From NCBI RefSeq assembly GCF_030463565.1, contig NC_134660.1, positions 1,724,001 through 1,788,000 on the forward strand: a DNA stretch of 64,000 nt, in the 5' to 3' direction. The notes beneath the pieces are model-generated. The model ran no database searches, was not told where the DNA came from, and saw only the letters and a program-made list of their open reading frames with translations. The position numbers and the translations under genes are program-made. The DNA is from Pelecanus crispus. Lineage: Eukaryota > Chordata > Aves > Pelecaniformes > Pelecanidae. Below, piece by piece: positions 1 through 12,400 of this stretch; within the stretch, counting starts at the first letter, position 1; each line of letters opens with the position of its first letter.

Positions 1-492
1 GGGGCTGGAGCTGCAGCTGGCGGCGCTGGGGCTGCGGCCGCCCGGGCTGGGCGCGAAGGGGCCCGGGGGCTGCCCGTGCCCCTGCCTCGGGCCGCCGCCG
101 CCCGCCGGGCCCGCCGCCGAGGAGACCAGCGACGCTCTGCTGGTGCTGGAAGCGCTGGAGCCCGACGAGGCCGGGAGCTGCTCCGAGGAGGAGCCGGGAT
201 CCCCGGGGCGCGGGGCCGGCCGTGCCGCCGCCGGGAGAGCAGCGAGCGGCCCCGCGCTGCCGCCCGGGGGAGCCGGCCCCGGCGCCAGGAAGGGCTCGCT
301 CAAGATCCGCCTCAGCCGCCTCTTCCGCACCAAGAGCTGCAGCGGCGGCTCGGCCACCGGGGACGGCGGCTCGGCCACCGGGGACGCCGCCGCCGCCGCC
401 ACCGAGGGCCGGCGGGCCGGGGAGCTGCCCGCCTCGGCCGGCAGCCTGACCGACGTCTGCGGGGCCCGCGGCCGAGAGCAGGAGGCGGGCAG
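1..492 (+). CDS. SOCS7: SOCS7 exon 1 (partial, runs in from left edge)
   Basis: The frame starts at base 2 and reads GLELQLAALGLRPPG, matching LEAQLAALGL of human SOCS7. It continues through ETSDALLVLEALEP, an acidic SCSEEEPGSPGRG stretch and KGSLKIRLSRLFRTKSC. The exon ends at an AG|gtacgg donor after two bases of a codon. It contains an exact 21-bp in-frame tandem duplication (344-385, GGSATGD twice). Composition is extremely GC-rich, as expected of a CpG-island first exon. The true start codon is outside the window. Confidence 0.93.
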
Positions 493-3400
493 GTACGGGG
501 CGCGGGGGTTTGCCTCCCGGCCTTGGGGGGGGTCCATGGGGTGGTTTTGGGGCTGTGGGGAGCAGCCGCCTGCGTCGATGGCAGCCGGGAGACCGTGGGG
601 CTGTCGCCGGTGTGAGAGCTGGGAGCGTGGCGGTGCGGCCCCGCAGCGCGGGGGGAGAAGGGGTGCCGGTGCCGTGACGCCTTGCTGGAGGTGGAGGATG
701 GCCGCGAGGCGCAGGTGCCATCCCGCAGACGGGCGCCGTGGCCGTCCGTCCGTCCGTCGGCTCCGAGCTGGGCTCCGGCCTCTCAGCAGCTGCCGAGGCC
801 TCGTCTTTCGCACGGGGTCAGCGAGCGCGGCTGGAGCCCCGGAGAGGCGGGCGCAGGACAGACACGCTGCTCTGAGCCCTGCATCTGCGAAGGGAATGGC
901 GGAAAAACGTCCGGGAGCAGGACCGGCGAGGAGGCGGGTGGCTCGGAGCAGCCGCCGGAGCCCTGGGATGCTGCAGGTGTCGGCCGAGCGAGGAAGTGGT
1001 GTGCCCCGGGAGTGGCCCCTGGTGACACTGCACTGAGACCCAAGGGGCTGCCGTTTCCTCTCACCCTCCCGTGTCTCGCAGAATGATTTCCTGAGGCTCG
1101 CGAGCGTCGCAGTTGGGCTCCGGCCTCGGCTGGTGGTGGGCGCTGCCGGGGGGGGCTCTGCTCTCCCCGTGCTCTCCCGGTGCTCCGCGGCAGGATGTGG
1201 CCGGAGGAAGCGTTGGCAGCCAGAGGTTGGCTGGGTCATGCGTGAGGCCGCAGGGACAAATCCTGGGACCTACCGGTGTGGGTTTCCATGCACCCACCCT
1301 GTTCTGTCGGCTCCGGCACTCGGCTGCTCGCCCTACTCCAGCCTCGTGTTTCGGCAGAAGATTTGAGCTGCTTGGTACCAGCTGGGGAGGGTGAAGGGCT
1401 GATCTGTACCCGCTGCCCAGGCTCCGGTCGCGGCGGGCCTCCTGTGCTCCAGAAACCACTTTCTGCAGCGTTTCCAGCAGCAGAACCGAAATTCCTCGTG
1501 GAGGAGGCAGCGAGAGCCTGCCCAAGGTCTGCGCAGCCAGCCCGGGAGCAGCACTAAATAATTGAGTGGACTCTTGAGTGTTACAGCACAGGCCTTTCCC
1601 TGTGGGGTTAATTAACCTCGTGTAAGGCTTTCGGGGTGCGTTGCCTCCTCAGTGCAGCTGAAGACCTTTCAGGTCTTCAGAAAAGAAACTTTCCCCAGGC
1701 TTGCTCTGAAGATGCTGGCCTTGGGTCAGGTGTGACCCGCGGCAGTGGCCTGTGGCGACTGGACACTTGGGCAGCCCAAAAGGCAGCCGGGGCCATAGCA
1801 GAGGCCAAAATTACCACCCTTGTGAAGCGGAGGATGGCTTCGGAGATGGCGCAGCCTCGGCTCCTCCGGCAGCTCCCAGCCCTGCAGCTGGTCAGGGCGT
1901 TTGAGTCCTCTCGAGAGCTCGTGTGCCTGCGAGGAGCCTTGCTTTTGCATGTGGGGTGGTGAAGCAGTTTTCTACGATGGCTTCATTCCCCACGAGTGAC
2001 TAAATGGGCCTCAAACGGCAGCGAGCTGCCCGTAATGACATAATGTTTTGCTAATGGGCTTGTGGTTTATTCGGTCCTCGCGCTTGGCGAGAGACCTCCC
2101 GGTGCTGGATTTGGCGGTGGAGAGTTGGCAGTCGCGTTTTAGCAGGTTGGGAGCGGCGAAGCACCGTATCGCTGCCCGCGTCTTCCCTCTGGTCAGGGAG
2201 TTTAATGGTCACTTCTCGTGCCACGGCGTCGTGCCACTCCGTCACGCTAATTAGGCGGTATTTTAACAAAGGTTACTTCAAGGTGCCTGATGCAGCAACT
2301 CTTGTGGTTCGGGGACGATTTTGCTGCTTCCAATTGCAGGATTCCCCTCCTGCTGACGAGGGCCGCATTATTGGAACGCTGCTTTTTGCTCCCGTGCTGG
2401 TGGGATGCGGGACGGGCGTGCTCGGCGCTGGCATCTCTCCTGCCGGGAGGCTGCGCGCTGGCGGGACGGTGCCCGCTGGCCCCGGAGGTTTGGCCCCGCT
2501 CTCGTCAGCGAGGACGAGTGGTTCGGGGTGCTGGGGTGCCCGTGCTCTCGTGAGCGGGTCAGGCGCAGTTTGGCTAAGCTGGGCTTGCTGGGAAGTGAAT
2601 ATTTGGCCTCAGCAGATGCTGCTTTTCTTTTCCTCTCCCCTCCTGGCTGCCCCGGTCCCCCAGCTGAGTAGTGCAGTGACTCGATTTTCTGCCGTGGGCT
2701 TTGCTAGACTTCATCTCGCACCCAGTGAACGCTGTCTGCTACTCCGCACCAGTTTTCCTTGGTTGGCTGGGAGGAAAATAAAGCTTTCCTCGGTTGTACG
2801 AAGAGCTGGAGGTTGTTGCCTCCCAACCTGTAGCCCCCATTAATATGGGATGGATCTGGCGTTCACCGTGAGTCGCTGCTGCAGTCGCTCGTGGCTGATG
2901 GGGTGGGCACAGAGCGACTTTTGGGTTAATTCATGGCTCTGCTTGCCATCGAGCTCTTGTTCCTGACTTGCGAGTCTCTCCGGGCTGGTGGTGAAGGGTG
3001 TTCCCTTGGTCTGTGGTGGGTGTTACCTAGGCTGGCTCTTTTTTTTAAATGTCCGCAAGAAGCAGAGTTCCTGGTATTTGGAGTTGCTGCCCAAGCTTCC
3101 CATCGTGCTGCGGGTCCTGGAGGCAGCACGGTGCAGCTTTGCCTCCCGCCTGCGGCAGCAGTTAGGAAGGAAACCAGCCCCATTATCTAAAATCAATAGT
3201 CGGGCTCTGCTGAGCTGCAAGAGGCTGAGAAACTAAATGTGGAGATACCAACGTGTGGCATCTCACCCCGGGCCTGAGTGTTGATATTTAAAGGTTGCAT
3301 CAGTGAAAAGACTTTTTTTTTTTTTTTTTTGGAAGCGATTTGTACTGCAGAGGTAACAGGAGGGGAAGGGGACAGGGTTAGGCACCCGTTCTGCAGGTGG

Positions 3401-6400
3401 ATGGGTGCAGGCGTACCCAAGCTGCAGCCGCATCGCTGCGGATCGCTTGCCAGGCTGGTACCCAGGTCTGGTAAGGTAGCTGCACGGGTGACCTTGGCTT
3501 TTTTAACGCGTCTGTATTATTACCTGCGTAAACTGGCGCGTAGCCCGCCGGGGTGGCCGGGTAAGACTTGCCTTAGCGTCAGCAGGACGGCTCTTTGGGA
3601 TGAGCGAAGGCAGCACCGTGGGAAGTGCTGGCAGTAGCCACAGCTATTGCAGAACTGGTGGGTAACTGACCCTAAAAACCCTGATTTGCTGGAGCTCGAG
3701 GGGTTTCCCAGATTTGTACGTGCACAAATCCATGCAGAATCTGTCCACGGCATTCCTCAACGGCAATGTCCACCTTTGGCTTTCTCCAGCTCTGCAGGGC
3801 TGTGCTGATCCCATGCAGCAGCATTCAGGTACCGGTCACACATAATTACTTCTCCGTGGGTTTCAGCATTGCTTGGAGATGGCTGCAGAACCTGAGGGCA
3901 GGAGGAGGAAGTATGGAAGTACGTTGTTTTGGTGGAGACTGAGTTGGGAAGTGGAGGATTCGGTCCGTGTGAATCATCTCTTGCTCTCACCCTGCTGCCG
4001 ATGTGAGCTTGCTAGAAATGAGAAATCTCAGAAATGGGTGGCTGTAAAATGTTGGCATAAAACATAGCTGTTTTGGTAACAGCAAAATGCCAGCAATGCT
4101 CCTTTCCGTTTGGCTTAGTGTGTGGGAACAGAGCTGTTGCTACATTATAAGGTTAGTTGATATTAGTCCAGAAGTGTAATTTTGCGTGTGCACGTGTGGC
4201 TGATAATTGGTGAATTGTTCTCCTTCGGGGGGGAAAAAAAATCCAGCCCTCAAATAGGTGTGAGAGGCTTAAAATGAAAACACTTCCAAACATTTTAATG
4301 GGATTTTATGTACCAGGCTGATGAGTGTATGAGTGTTCTTAGTATTTTTATTTGCAGACTTACAGTATTAAACGTTTATTCACGGCTGTGTGACCCGGTG
4401 ACGTGTCTGGCCACAAACAAGAGAAGCATTTGGTCTGCCCTGGGAGGAGATGAGGGTGCACCCATCTGCTCCGCGCTCCCAGCGCCCTTCAGCACACGGC
4501 AATCCGAGACCAGAGCTCAGGTTTTTTTTTCCCTGCAGGGTGGTTGAGTTGCATCTGCTGGGCGCAATCCTTCCTGGAGGGTGGCAGTCCTTGCTCAGAG
4601 CTGGTTTTATCTGAAGCTCGGTTGGGGTTTCGCAGGAGGCTGCGAGCGGAGCTGGGGGCTGAAGCACAAGACGGGGTTAAGGTTCGGGGTCACCCGCTTG
4701 CTGGGCTGAGGTTGGGGAGTGAGGAAGGCGTCCGAGAGGAGCGGTGGCAGCCCTGTAGCAGCCTGCTTGCCGTGGAAGTGGGGTGTTCTTCTGGGTGGTG
4801 AGTAGAGCTGGTCACTGAGCTCCTGGAGATCTCGGTGGTGCAGGCGTTTGCCTGGATGCAGCGGCACCGGTTTCTCTGGCCAGCGCAGTGAAGCTGCACC
4901 GTTTAACTTGGAGTAACCGTGTCCGACCCAGGACAGACCTGCAGACTGATACGGGCTGCCCAGGGCTGGGACAGGCATTGCACGGCGTGCTGCGGATGCT
5001 GGCAGGACCTTTGTCGAAGCTGCGGCACACGAGAGCTGCGCTTGTGCTCAGCTTTGTTCTTGTGCTCCCCTCTCGGGTGGGAGCGAGTTTCTGGCAGCAG
5101 GGACGCATTTCTCTACTCGCCTCAACCATGGATTGAAGTCCTGAGGGTGCCATACTCCGTGCCTCAGTTTACCAGCATTTTCTCTGCCTAGATTTGGATA
5201 AAGCCCTTTAGCATTGCAGTACGGAAGGTGCTGGAAGGAGTGGCTTTGTGTGGGGAGAGCACAGGGCTGGCTACAGCGTTGTTACAAAACTGCTGGTTTG
5301 GAAAGCAAGCTTCGTGGGAATTGCTGGTATTCCTGGGTCCTCATCAGAGGTGCGTTTTTAGCTGTTTCCGTCCATCTCGACGGTTCCGGGTTTAGCTCGC
5401 CTTCCCTTCGCCTGCGTTTTGAAACCCTTCGGGGAGGTGGTGTCCTCCAAAGGCAGCGCGAGGGCATTCGGCGCGCTCGCTCTAGGCACAACCCCTAATT
5501 GCGCAGGGACCCAACCTGTTTGTCGAAGGCATTTGGCAATGCCTGATCCAGAGAAATAGCGTGACGTCTCTTGTGAAAGAGCTTCTTGGCTCTGGTTACC
5601 ATATTTGCTTGGGGTTTTTCTTTGCAAAGGCTTTATTAATTACCTAGTTAGAGATTTGCTTCGTGGCAGGACAGAGACCTAGCTTTACTGGTTGACTGCC
5701 CTACTTAGGCCAAAGCACTGCTCTCGGAGTCGAATAAACGCGCAGCACGGAGCTGTCTCGAGCTTCTGTAAAGAGTGGTGAGGGTTCTCCTGGTCTGAGA
5801 AGGTCAAATGGTGTGTTTTTCTCGTGGGATGCACTGAATCTCATCTCTACTAACTGTTTTTCTTATTTCCAGCAGGAAACACAGACTGACAAGAACTCAA
5901 AGTGCCTTTTCCCCGGTTGTGTTCAGCCCCCTCTTCACAGGTAAGGATTTGAAAGATTTACAGTATGGCGTTTCATTTCGCTATGAAAAGAGTGGTGTGC
6001 GCTTAATGATAGACGCTGAACGTTGCCTCCACGCGCAAACCGGGGTCTCTGTGAGGAGCACCTCGGTCCTGCTCGGCTTCGAACCCTGAACAAGAGGAGT
6101 TGTAAAGAACGTGGCTGTTGCACGTCAGAGTTTTGCAACTCCTCCTGTTGAAACGCAAGTTTGAGTTGCGCTCGCAGAGGCGAAGGTCCTTCCTCCGCGC
6201 AGGGCTGTTTGCATTCAAATGGTTTGGAAAATCCCTCGTAGAGCACGTGCGGTTGGGCGCTCCCCTCCCGTGGTTTGCAAGGGGCTAAGACCAAGCCCCG
6301 CTTCCCGCCGGGACTGCGCACCAACATCAGCGGCTCTGCTGCGTGACAGCTATGGGAACCGAAACCTCTTTTGCGGAGCACCACCTTCTTCTGCATGTTT

Positions 6401-9400
6401 CCCCCCTCTCTCTCCACATCCTGCTGGTTTCTGACCTTCCCTTTTCTGCGGGGGGGGCGGGGGGGTGAAGTTGGCCGGTTTACAAATGGTGTGGGGGGCA
6501 AGTCCTGCTCCGCTGGTGGCTGAAAGCTGTAGTACGGAAGAGCTGGTCACGGTCACGTGCCTCTTGTAGTGTGGGCTCGTAGTCAGAACAGTCCTAGCCA
6601 CAGGGCTTGGGGCTTCCTTGGGAGAGTCCTGTCTCGAGACTTGCATGAGTAGGAATCTAAGGTCACAAGTGAGTATTTATCAGCTGCGTGGGGTTTTACG
6701 CGGCTTGTTAGGAAGGTCAGATTCAAAATAAATTCATGTTGAGGGTCTTACTGCAGGGGCAAAGGAATCAAAATAGGACTGTAGTGACAGCTGTGTTAGG
6801 AAAAGCCGGTGGGTATTGCTGAAGGCCTGCTCTTGCTGCTGGCGTAGGTGTTTGATCGCAGAGAGCGGCTGGAGGGCTTGGTGCAGGAGCTGGTGCGTGG
6901 TTTGCGTTCCTGAGTAGGGTGAAGCCCTCTTTGGAGAGCAGTGGTGAAGTCTTACTGAGAACCGGTTTAAATTTCAGAGAAGTGACCTTCCAGGCAGAGT
7001 GTTCGTTTGACTTGCCCGAAACTAGTAACTGGAAGCTGCTGATCCGCTCCTGCGATTTCTTGTAGCTCGTTGAGCTCTTGCAGGAGTCACTTGGGGGTAA
7101 TTCAGCTGTGGTGCTCCTTGTTCTCTTCTCCATTTCCACATCCCTCCAGCCGATGCCCTGGTAGCGGGGCAGCGTGCAGAGGACATACTCCTTGTGTGAT
7201 GCGACCGGCTTCCCGTAAGCGCTGGTGAAAGCAAAAGCTGCTTCTGCTGCTTTCTCAGGTGTTGCTAGGGCAAGTTGTGAGTACAAAATCTGTCCTTCCG
7301 TGTGCTGGTGATGGGGGTGTGTGGATGTGTGTGCAGAGCTGCTTTTCTTCAAAAGAAACTACAGAGGAGAACCTGAGGTTTGACGAGTTTTTGCTTTAAA
7401 TTTGGGAAATCGATCTGATTAACTGGTAGTTTATCCTATTAACTGTTTTGAATATTATTTGTGTCAATTTTGCCAGTTGGTGGAATACTGACAGTGCCCT
7501 CCTAGGAGCTTTTCCTTTGCAGAAGGCTGTTGAAGCATCCCCAAAGTGAATGTCTGGATTTTAATTGCTTTGTTGTTGACTTCTCCACTCTTACACAGCT
7601 GAGGACTTGGTTTCTTTAGTGGCTGCTGTATAGAGGATTTCTGAGAGTGGGACCACCAAAGCAGGACAGAATTCAAATGTCTGGCCCAAACTGCATGGTT
7701 TTCTTGGTGATTTGCTTTCAGGTTAGCATGTGGGGCGAGCGAAGGTCTTTGGGAAGGTTCTCCTGGCCTCTCCTGACCTCTCCTCGGGCACCCCTTGGAA
7801 GTGCTGGCTCCATAAGTGCACCGCAGCCTGCCGTGGCAGCTCCTGCTGCGTTGGGAGGGATTTGAAAGCTGAGTTCCTGCAACCCCTCTTAGTCTGGTCG
7901 TCTTCTGGTTTTGTTTGTACAAGATGAGTGCGGCCCAACCTACAGGGCCACTTTATTTTCTGGGTGTGGAAATGAAAGAGTGGCTGTGCGCACGTGTGTG
8001 CGCTCACACCCATAAGTCCCCCAGGGAGAAGGTGCCTCGGATAATAACCAACCCTAAATACTCCTCTTAACGTGGCTTATTAATAGATAGGACTTTTTAA
8101 AAGCAGAAGGAAGCTGAGTCAATATTGTCCTGTGTAATGCCTGGTAAATCCATTGTCAGGTACTTACCAAGAGGTGATACTGCGTGCGGTATCTAGAGCA
8201 GAAGAGGAGTTCCCTGCCCACAGGAATTGAAATCTAAGGCAGCCAGATTTCGTTGTCCTTGAGACCATGGTTCAGGTGTTTGGAATGATTTGGTTTATGG
8301 TGGTGGTTCATCAGAGCCTGCTTAGACTGATTTTTTGGGAAAAAAAAAAACAAACCAAACCAACCCCAACCCAAATGCCTTGGCTGTGGTAGCACCACTT
8401 AGGGTCTCTCTTTGGGATTTAGGTGTTTTCCTTTTGACTCTGTATCAGTCCAGTACTGAGGCTGATGCTTTGACCTTGACTTGATGGCTTCATTTCTCTC
8501 CCATGATTTTAGACTGATTTTTAAGCTTTTCTGGTTTTAAGTTAGACATCTTAGTTTGTGTCGTTATTTTCTCCAAGCACTATCCTGGATCCAGAGCCTT
8601 TAGGCTTCAGTGAAGTCCAGCTATTTAATATAAAAGCCTGTCCAGCTCCCTCTTATTAATTTTAAGAGCTGGTACCCTCATGGCCTTTGGGGTAAAAGGT
8701 ATTTCTGTTTGATCGTCGAAGGCATTGCTAGGCAAACTGAGACTGGCGTTAACAGGAGCATTATCCGAGTCCCCTGCCAGCGGGTGCCACGTAGACCTGT
8801 GAAACCACTTCCCAAGACTATATAAAGCGCCAGCGCTGTGCACCGTTGGTGAGCCTTGCTTGATACGTGAACTTGGTGCTGGAGAGGTCTCGCAGTGCCT
8901 TCCTCATCACGTCCTCCCGGTGCTGGACTCGGACGGGTTCGGGGACGCGTACCGGTATCCGTCATTCCCTTCTGCCTGAGCTTTGGGCTGCGGTAGCAGA
9001 GCTGGTCAATGTCTCGGAAGCGGTGCAGCAGGGGAACTTGATTTAAAAACAGCTCATGAGATCATTCTGTAAATCCTGCAGAGGCTCCTGCCCCTTCCCC
9101 TCTCCCCCTGCCTCCGCGCGCTCGGCCTCTGCGTGCCCCGCAGAAGGTGCCATACTAACAGTCTTGCTCTGCCAACCCGCAGGTGAAACGGTGTCACTAG
9201 TGGACGTGGACATCTCTCAGCGAGGACTGACCTCCCCTCACCCTCCGACTCCGCCGCCTCCACCACGGAGAAGCCTCAGCCTGCTAGGTACCGTCCCGGA
9301 GAGCATCCTTTGCCGTGCGTCCTACGGGAGCGTAGGAACTGCCCGTCTGCCCTTGCAGGGACGACGGAGGAGCGTCTTGAGGGTCCCCGGCAGCGGGCTC

Positions 9401-12400
9401 GCTGCCTGCCCGCCTGACCCTGTAACACGCCTGCTCGCCCTTCCCTGGCAGAGGATTTTTTGCTGTTCGTTGAAAGCTTCGGTGTTTCTCTTAGATCAGC
9501 CAGGAGGGGAGGGTGGTGGTGGAGCAATGTGAGGTGGGAGGTAACGCGCTGGTCTCATAGCGTTTCTGCTGCTTTTGGAAACTTTCCTCCCTTCCTACCC
9601 ATCGCCCAGCGAGGCCAGTTCCTTTCTGTGCTCTCTAGGTGGAAGTGGAGGCTCCCTGGGAGGCTGCTGCACCAGGAGCCTGGCTCAGCTGCTCTACACC
9701 CTCCTCTGGAGGAGGTTCCTCTGAGCAGGAGCAGCTTGGGATGGGTAAAGTCAGCCTTAGTGAGCAGCACCTTAAACTGCATGTCCCGTGTGCCGGGCCT
9801 GTGAAATCTCCTTTAAATGCCTGTCTTGTGCCGCGGGCTGCATGCGAGGAGCTGGCTGGGCTGGAAAACGTCCTCCTTCACTCTTAGGAGCGCGCGTGAG
9901 CGTGCACGTGTGTGTGCGAGGCTGCGCGCTGGTGCGAAGCGGCAGCAGCCGCCCGCGCTCAGAGGCGAGAAGAGGGTGGTGAGCTGCCGGTGGGAAGCTC
10001 CATCTTCGCTTCTCCAGGCAGCGCCGAGCGCTGGTTTGCTCGGGCAGAGTTGTCAGGCGCTCGCCGGCGCAGAGCTCGCTCGCTTTGCTGTGTTCTGAAT
10101 CTCTCTTGCCTCTGTTCTCTCCTAGATGATATCAGTGGGACGCTGCCTACATCTGTCCTAGTGGGTCCAATGGGCTCCTCCCTGCAGTCTTTCCCTCTGC
10201 CTCCGCCTCCTCCGCCCCACGCCCCAGGTCAGCTTAGCTTTAGCAGCAAGGCTCCGGCTTCTCCCTTCAGAGATCTGGACTTTGGGGGTTTTCTCAGGAA
10301 ACTTTAAGGCTGCGCTTTGGGCTTTAACAGCAGCGGTGCTGCCCACATTGCTCGCGCGGGGCCGTGCGGTCCTGCGCTGCCGAGTGCTCTGGCACTGTTG
10401 TGTCGAGGCTCTGGTTTCCGCCTGGTGTGGCTCTTGTTGCCCACAGCAGTTTTGCTGAAGCTCGTGATTGTGCCAGCTGTATCCTCAGTTCAGTATCTCC
10501 TGTTTTCTCCGGTTCCTCTCGGGTTCACCCCGATTTGCGCTGTGTCAGATAACGTGTCAATGAATGTCCGCAACGACGGAAAAGAGCCGTGGGAGCAGGG
10601 TTCTGTGCAGGAGCCCCAGCTTTGACAGCCAGCCTGGGGTGCGGTCCAACTGAACAGCACACGAGGATGTTTCCTGTGCATTTACCCGTTTGCTTTCAGT
10701 TTCCTTCAGGACCCAGAGGGCTTTAACTGCCCCTTTTTCAGGATGTGTGTTCCTTCCTTCCAGTCTGTGCCACCTGGCACTTGCCTTGCCTTCCCTCTGA
10801 GCTAGCATAAGGAAATCACGGGTGAAGGCACTGACTTAGTCACCTTGGAAGAGCCGGGTAGCGACTCCTGCCGTGTCCTTGGCAAGGACGCTGTTGTTCC
10901 GTCGGTCAGCCCAGCTGCCTCCTCCGCGCCGCAGCTCTGCCCCTCCTGCCCTGACCTCTAGAGCCGTGCGAGGGGGACGGGGTGGCTCGTCCTTAGGGTG
11001 AGCTCTCCGCGGGTGACCGTGCCTCGGGCTGTCTCTCCCTCTGCAGATGCCTTCCCACGGATTGTCCCGCTGAGGCCGATGGAGGCGATGCCCGGCCAGC
11101 CTGCCCCGCACCTGCAGTGTCCGCTCTACCGCCCGGACTCCAGCAGCTTCGCAGCCAGCCTGCGAGAGCTGGAGAAGGTAACGGTGACGTGGGGAGGGGG
11201 ACGGTGGCAGCCAGAAGGAAAAGACAGCGGGTCTAGGCTCTGGGTTTGGGGACTGACCATCCCTTTTACAGACTTGGGAGCATAAGATTAAGATAGGACT
11301 GGAAAAAAAAACAAAACCCCTCCTGCCTTTCTCCCACTGAGGTCTTTGAGTCTAGAAGAGCATTTTGTTGTGCACGGAAGGGGTGTCGTAGTCTTTTGCC
11401 ACTCCTGGGTGGTAAGGGGTGTGATGGTGCGCTCTCATCCAGGAGCAACAACTCCCAACCATCCATACTCCTGGGTGGGCACAACCAGACACTCCCATTT
11501 TGGCATTTAAAGGGAATTAACAAGAAGAGTAAATCGTATTGTGTTTGGTTGCTGATAAAATCTTTCTGGCTAGTACCTGCTGATGTTCTGGCTGTCTCTT
11601 TTTCCCAGTGTGGGTGGTACTGGGGACCGATGAACTGGGAGGATGCAGAGATGAAGCTGAAGGGGAAGCCGGATGGGTCCTTTCTGGTCCGAGACAGCTC
11701 TGACCCCCGTTACATCCTGAGCCTCAGCTTTCGGTCGCAGGGCATCACCCATCACACCAGGATGGAGCACTACAGAGGTAAGAGCCACGGGCGGTTCTGG
11801 GGGTGCTGCTGACAGCGGAGGCCTGTGGCTGGGGACCAGGCTGGTTGCAAGGTCCCAAAGCAGGGCTCTGGGCACAGAGCTGGCAGAAGAGGGCGAGCAG
11901 CAGCAATGCGTCCTCGCTCTGGTGTTGAGGTTCTGCAAGAGGCCTTAGAAGCTGCATTTGACTTTGCTTCTTCTGCCTTGAGCAGCGACTCTCCTTATAA
12001 CTCCGAAAAATTGGGGGATATAAGAGTTCCCTGTGCCTGTCCTCAGGCCTTGCTTTGGAAAACTGGACTCGAAAATGATGATGGCAAGGTCTTTGGGATC
12101 TGGCGTCGCTGAGGTGTGATGTACAGCAATCACCATTCGTAGCTGTCGGTGCTGCCCAAAATTAAGCTTGTTTTCCTGTGAAATGAGAAGTGATCTCTGG
12201 CTGTCGCGGCTCGTCACCTTGCTTTGCTGTCCCCTTCTCCGAGGGATGCTCAGCCGTGGTACCTGCCGCAGCCGGTCCCAGGCTGAGGCTTTAGTTCACC
12301 GTGGTGGGTTTTTATTCTGAGAACCCTTGGCGCGCTGTTTGTGTCCGGTCTTCCTGCTGCGCTCTCCATCCTGTGTGGGCTGCTTTTCACCTCGCCCACG

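Noticed and set aside
3313..3330. Poly-T run in SOCS7 intron 1 as a reverse-strand retroposon tail
   Set aside because: No target-site duplication or retroposed gene sequence on either side; treated as a simple homopolymer.
5872..5875. Alternative acceptor AG at 5871-5872 for SOCS7 exon 2
   Set aside because: Using it inserts three bases and changes the first residues away from the KLTRTQS match; the second AG fits human SOCS7.
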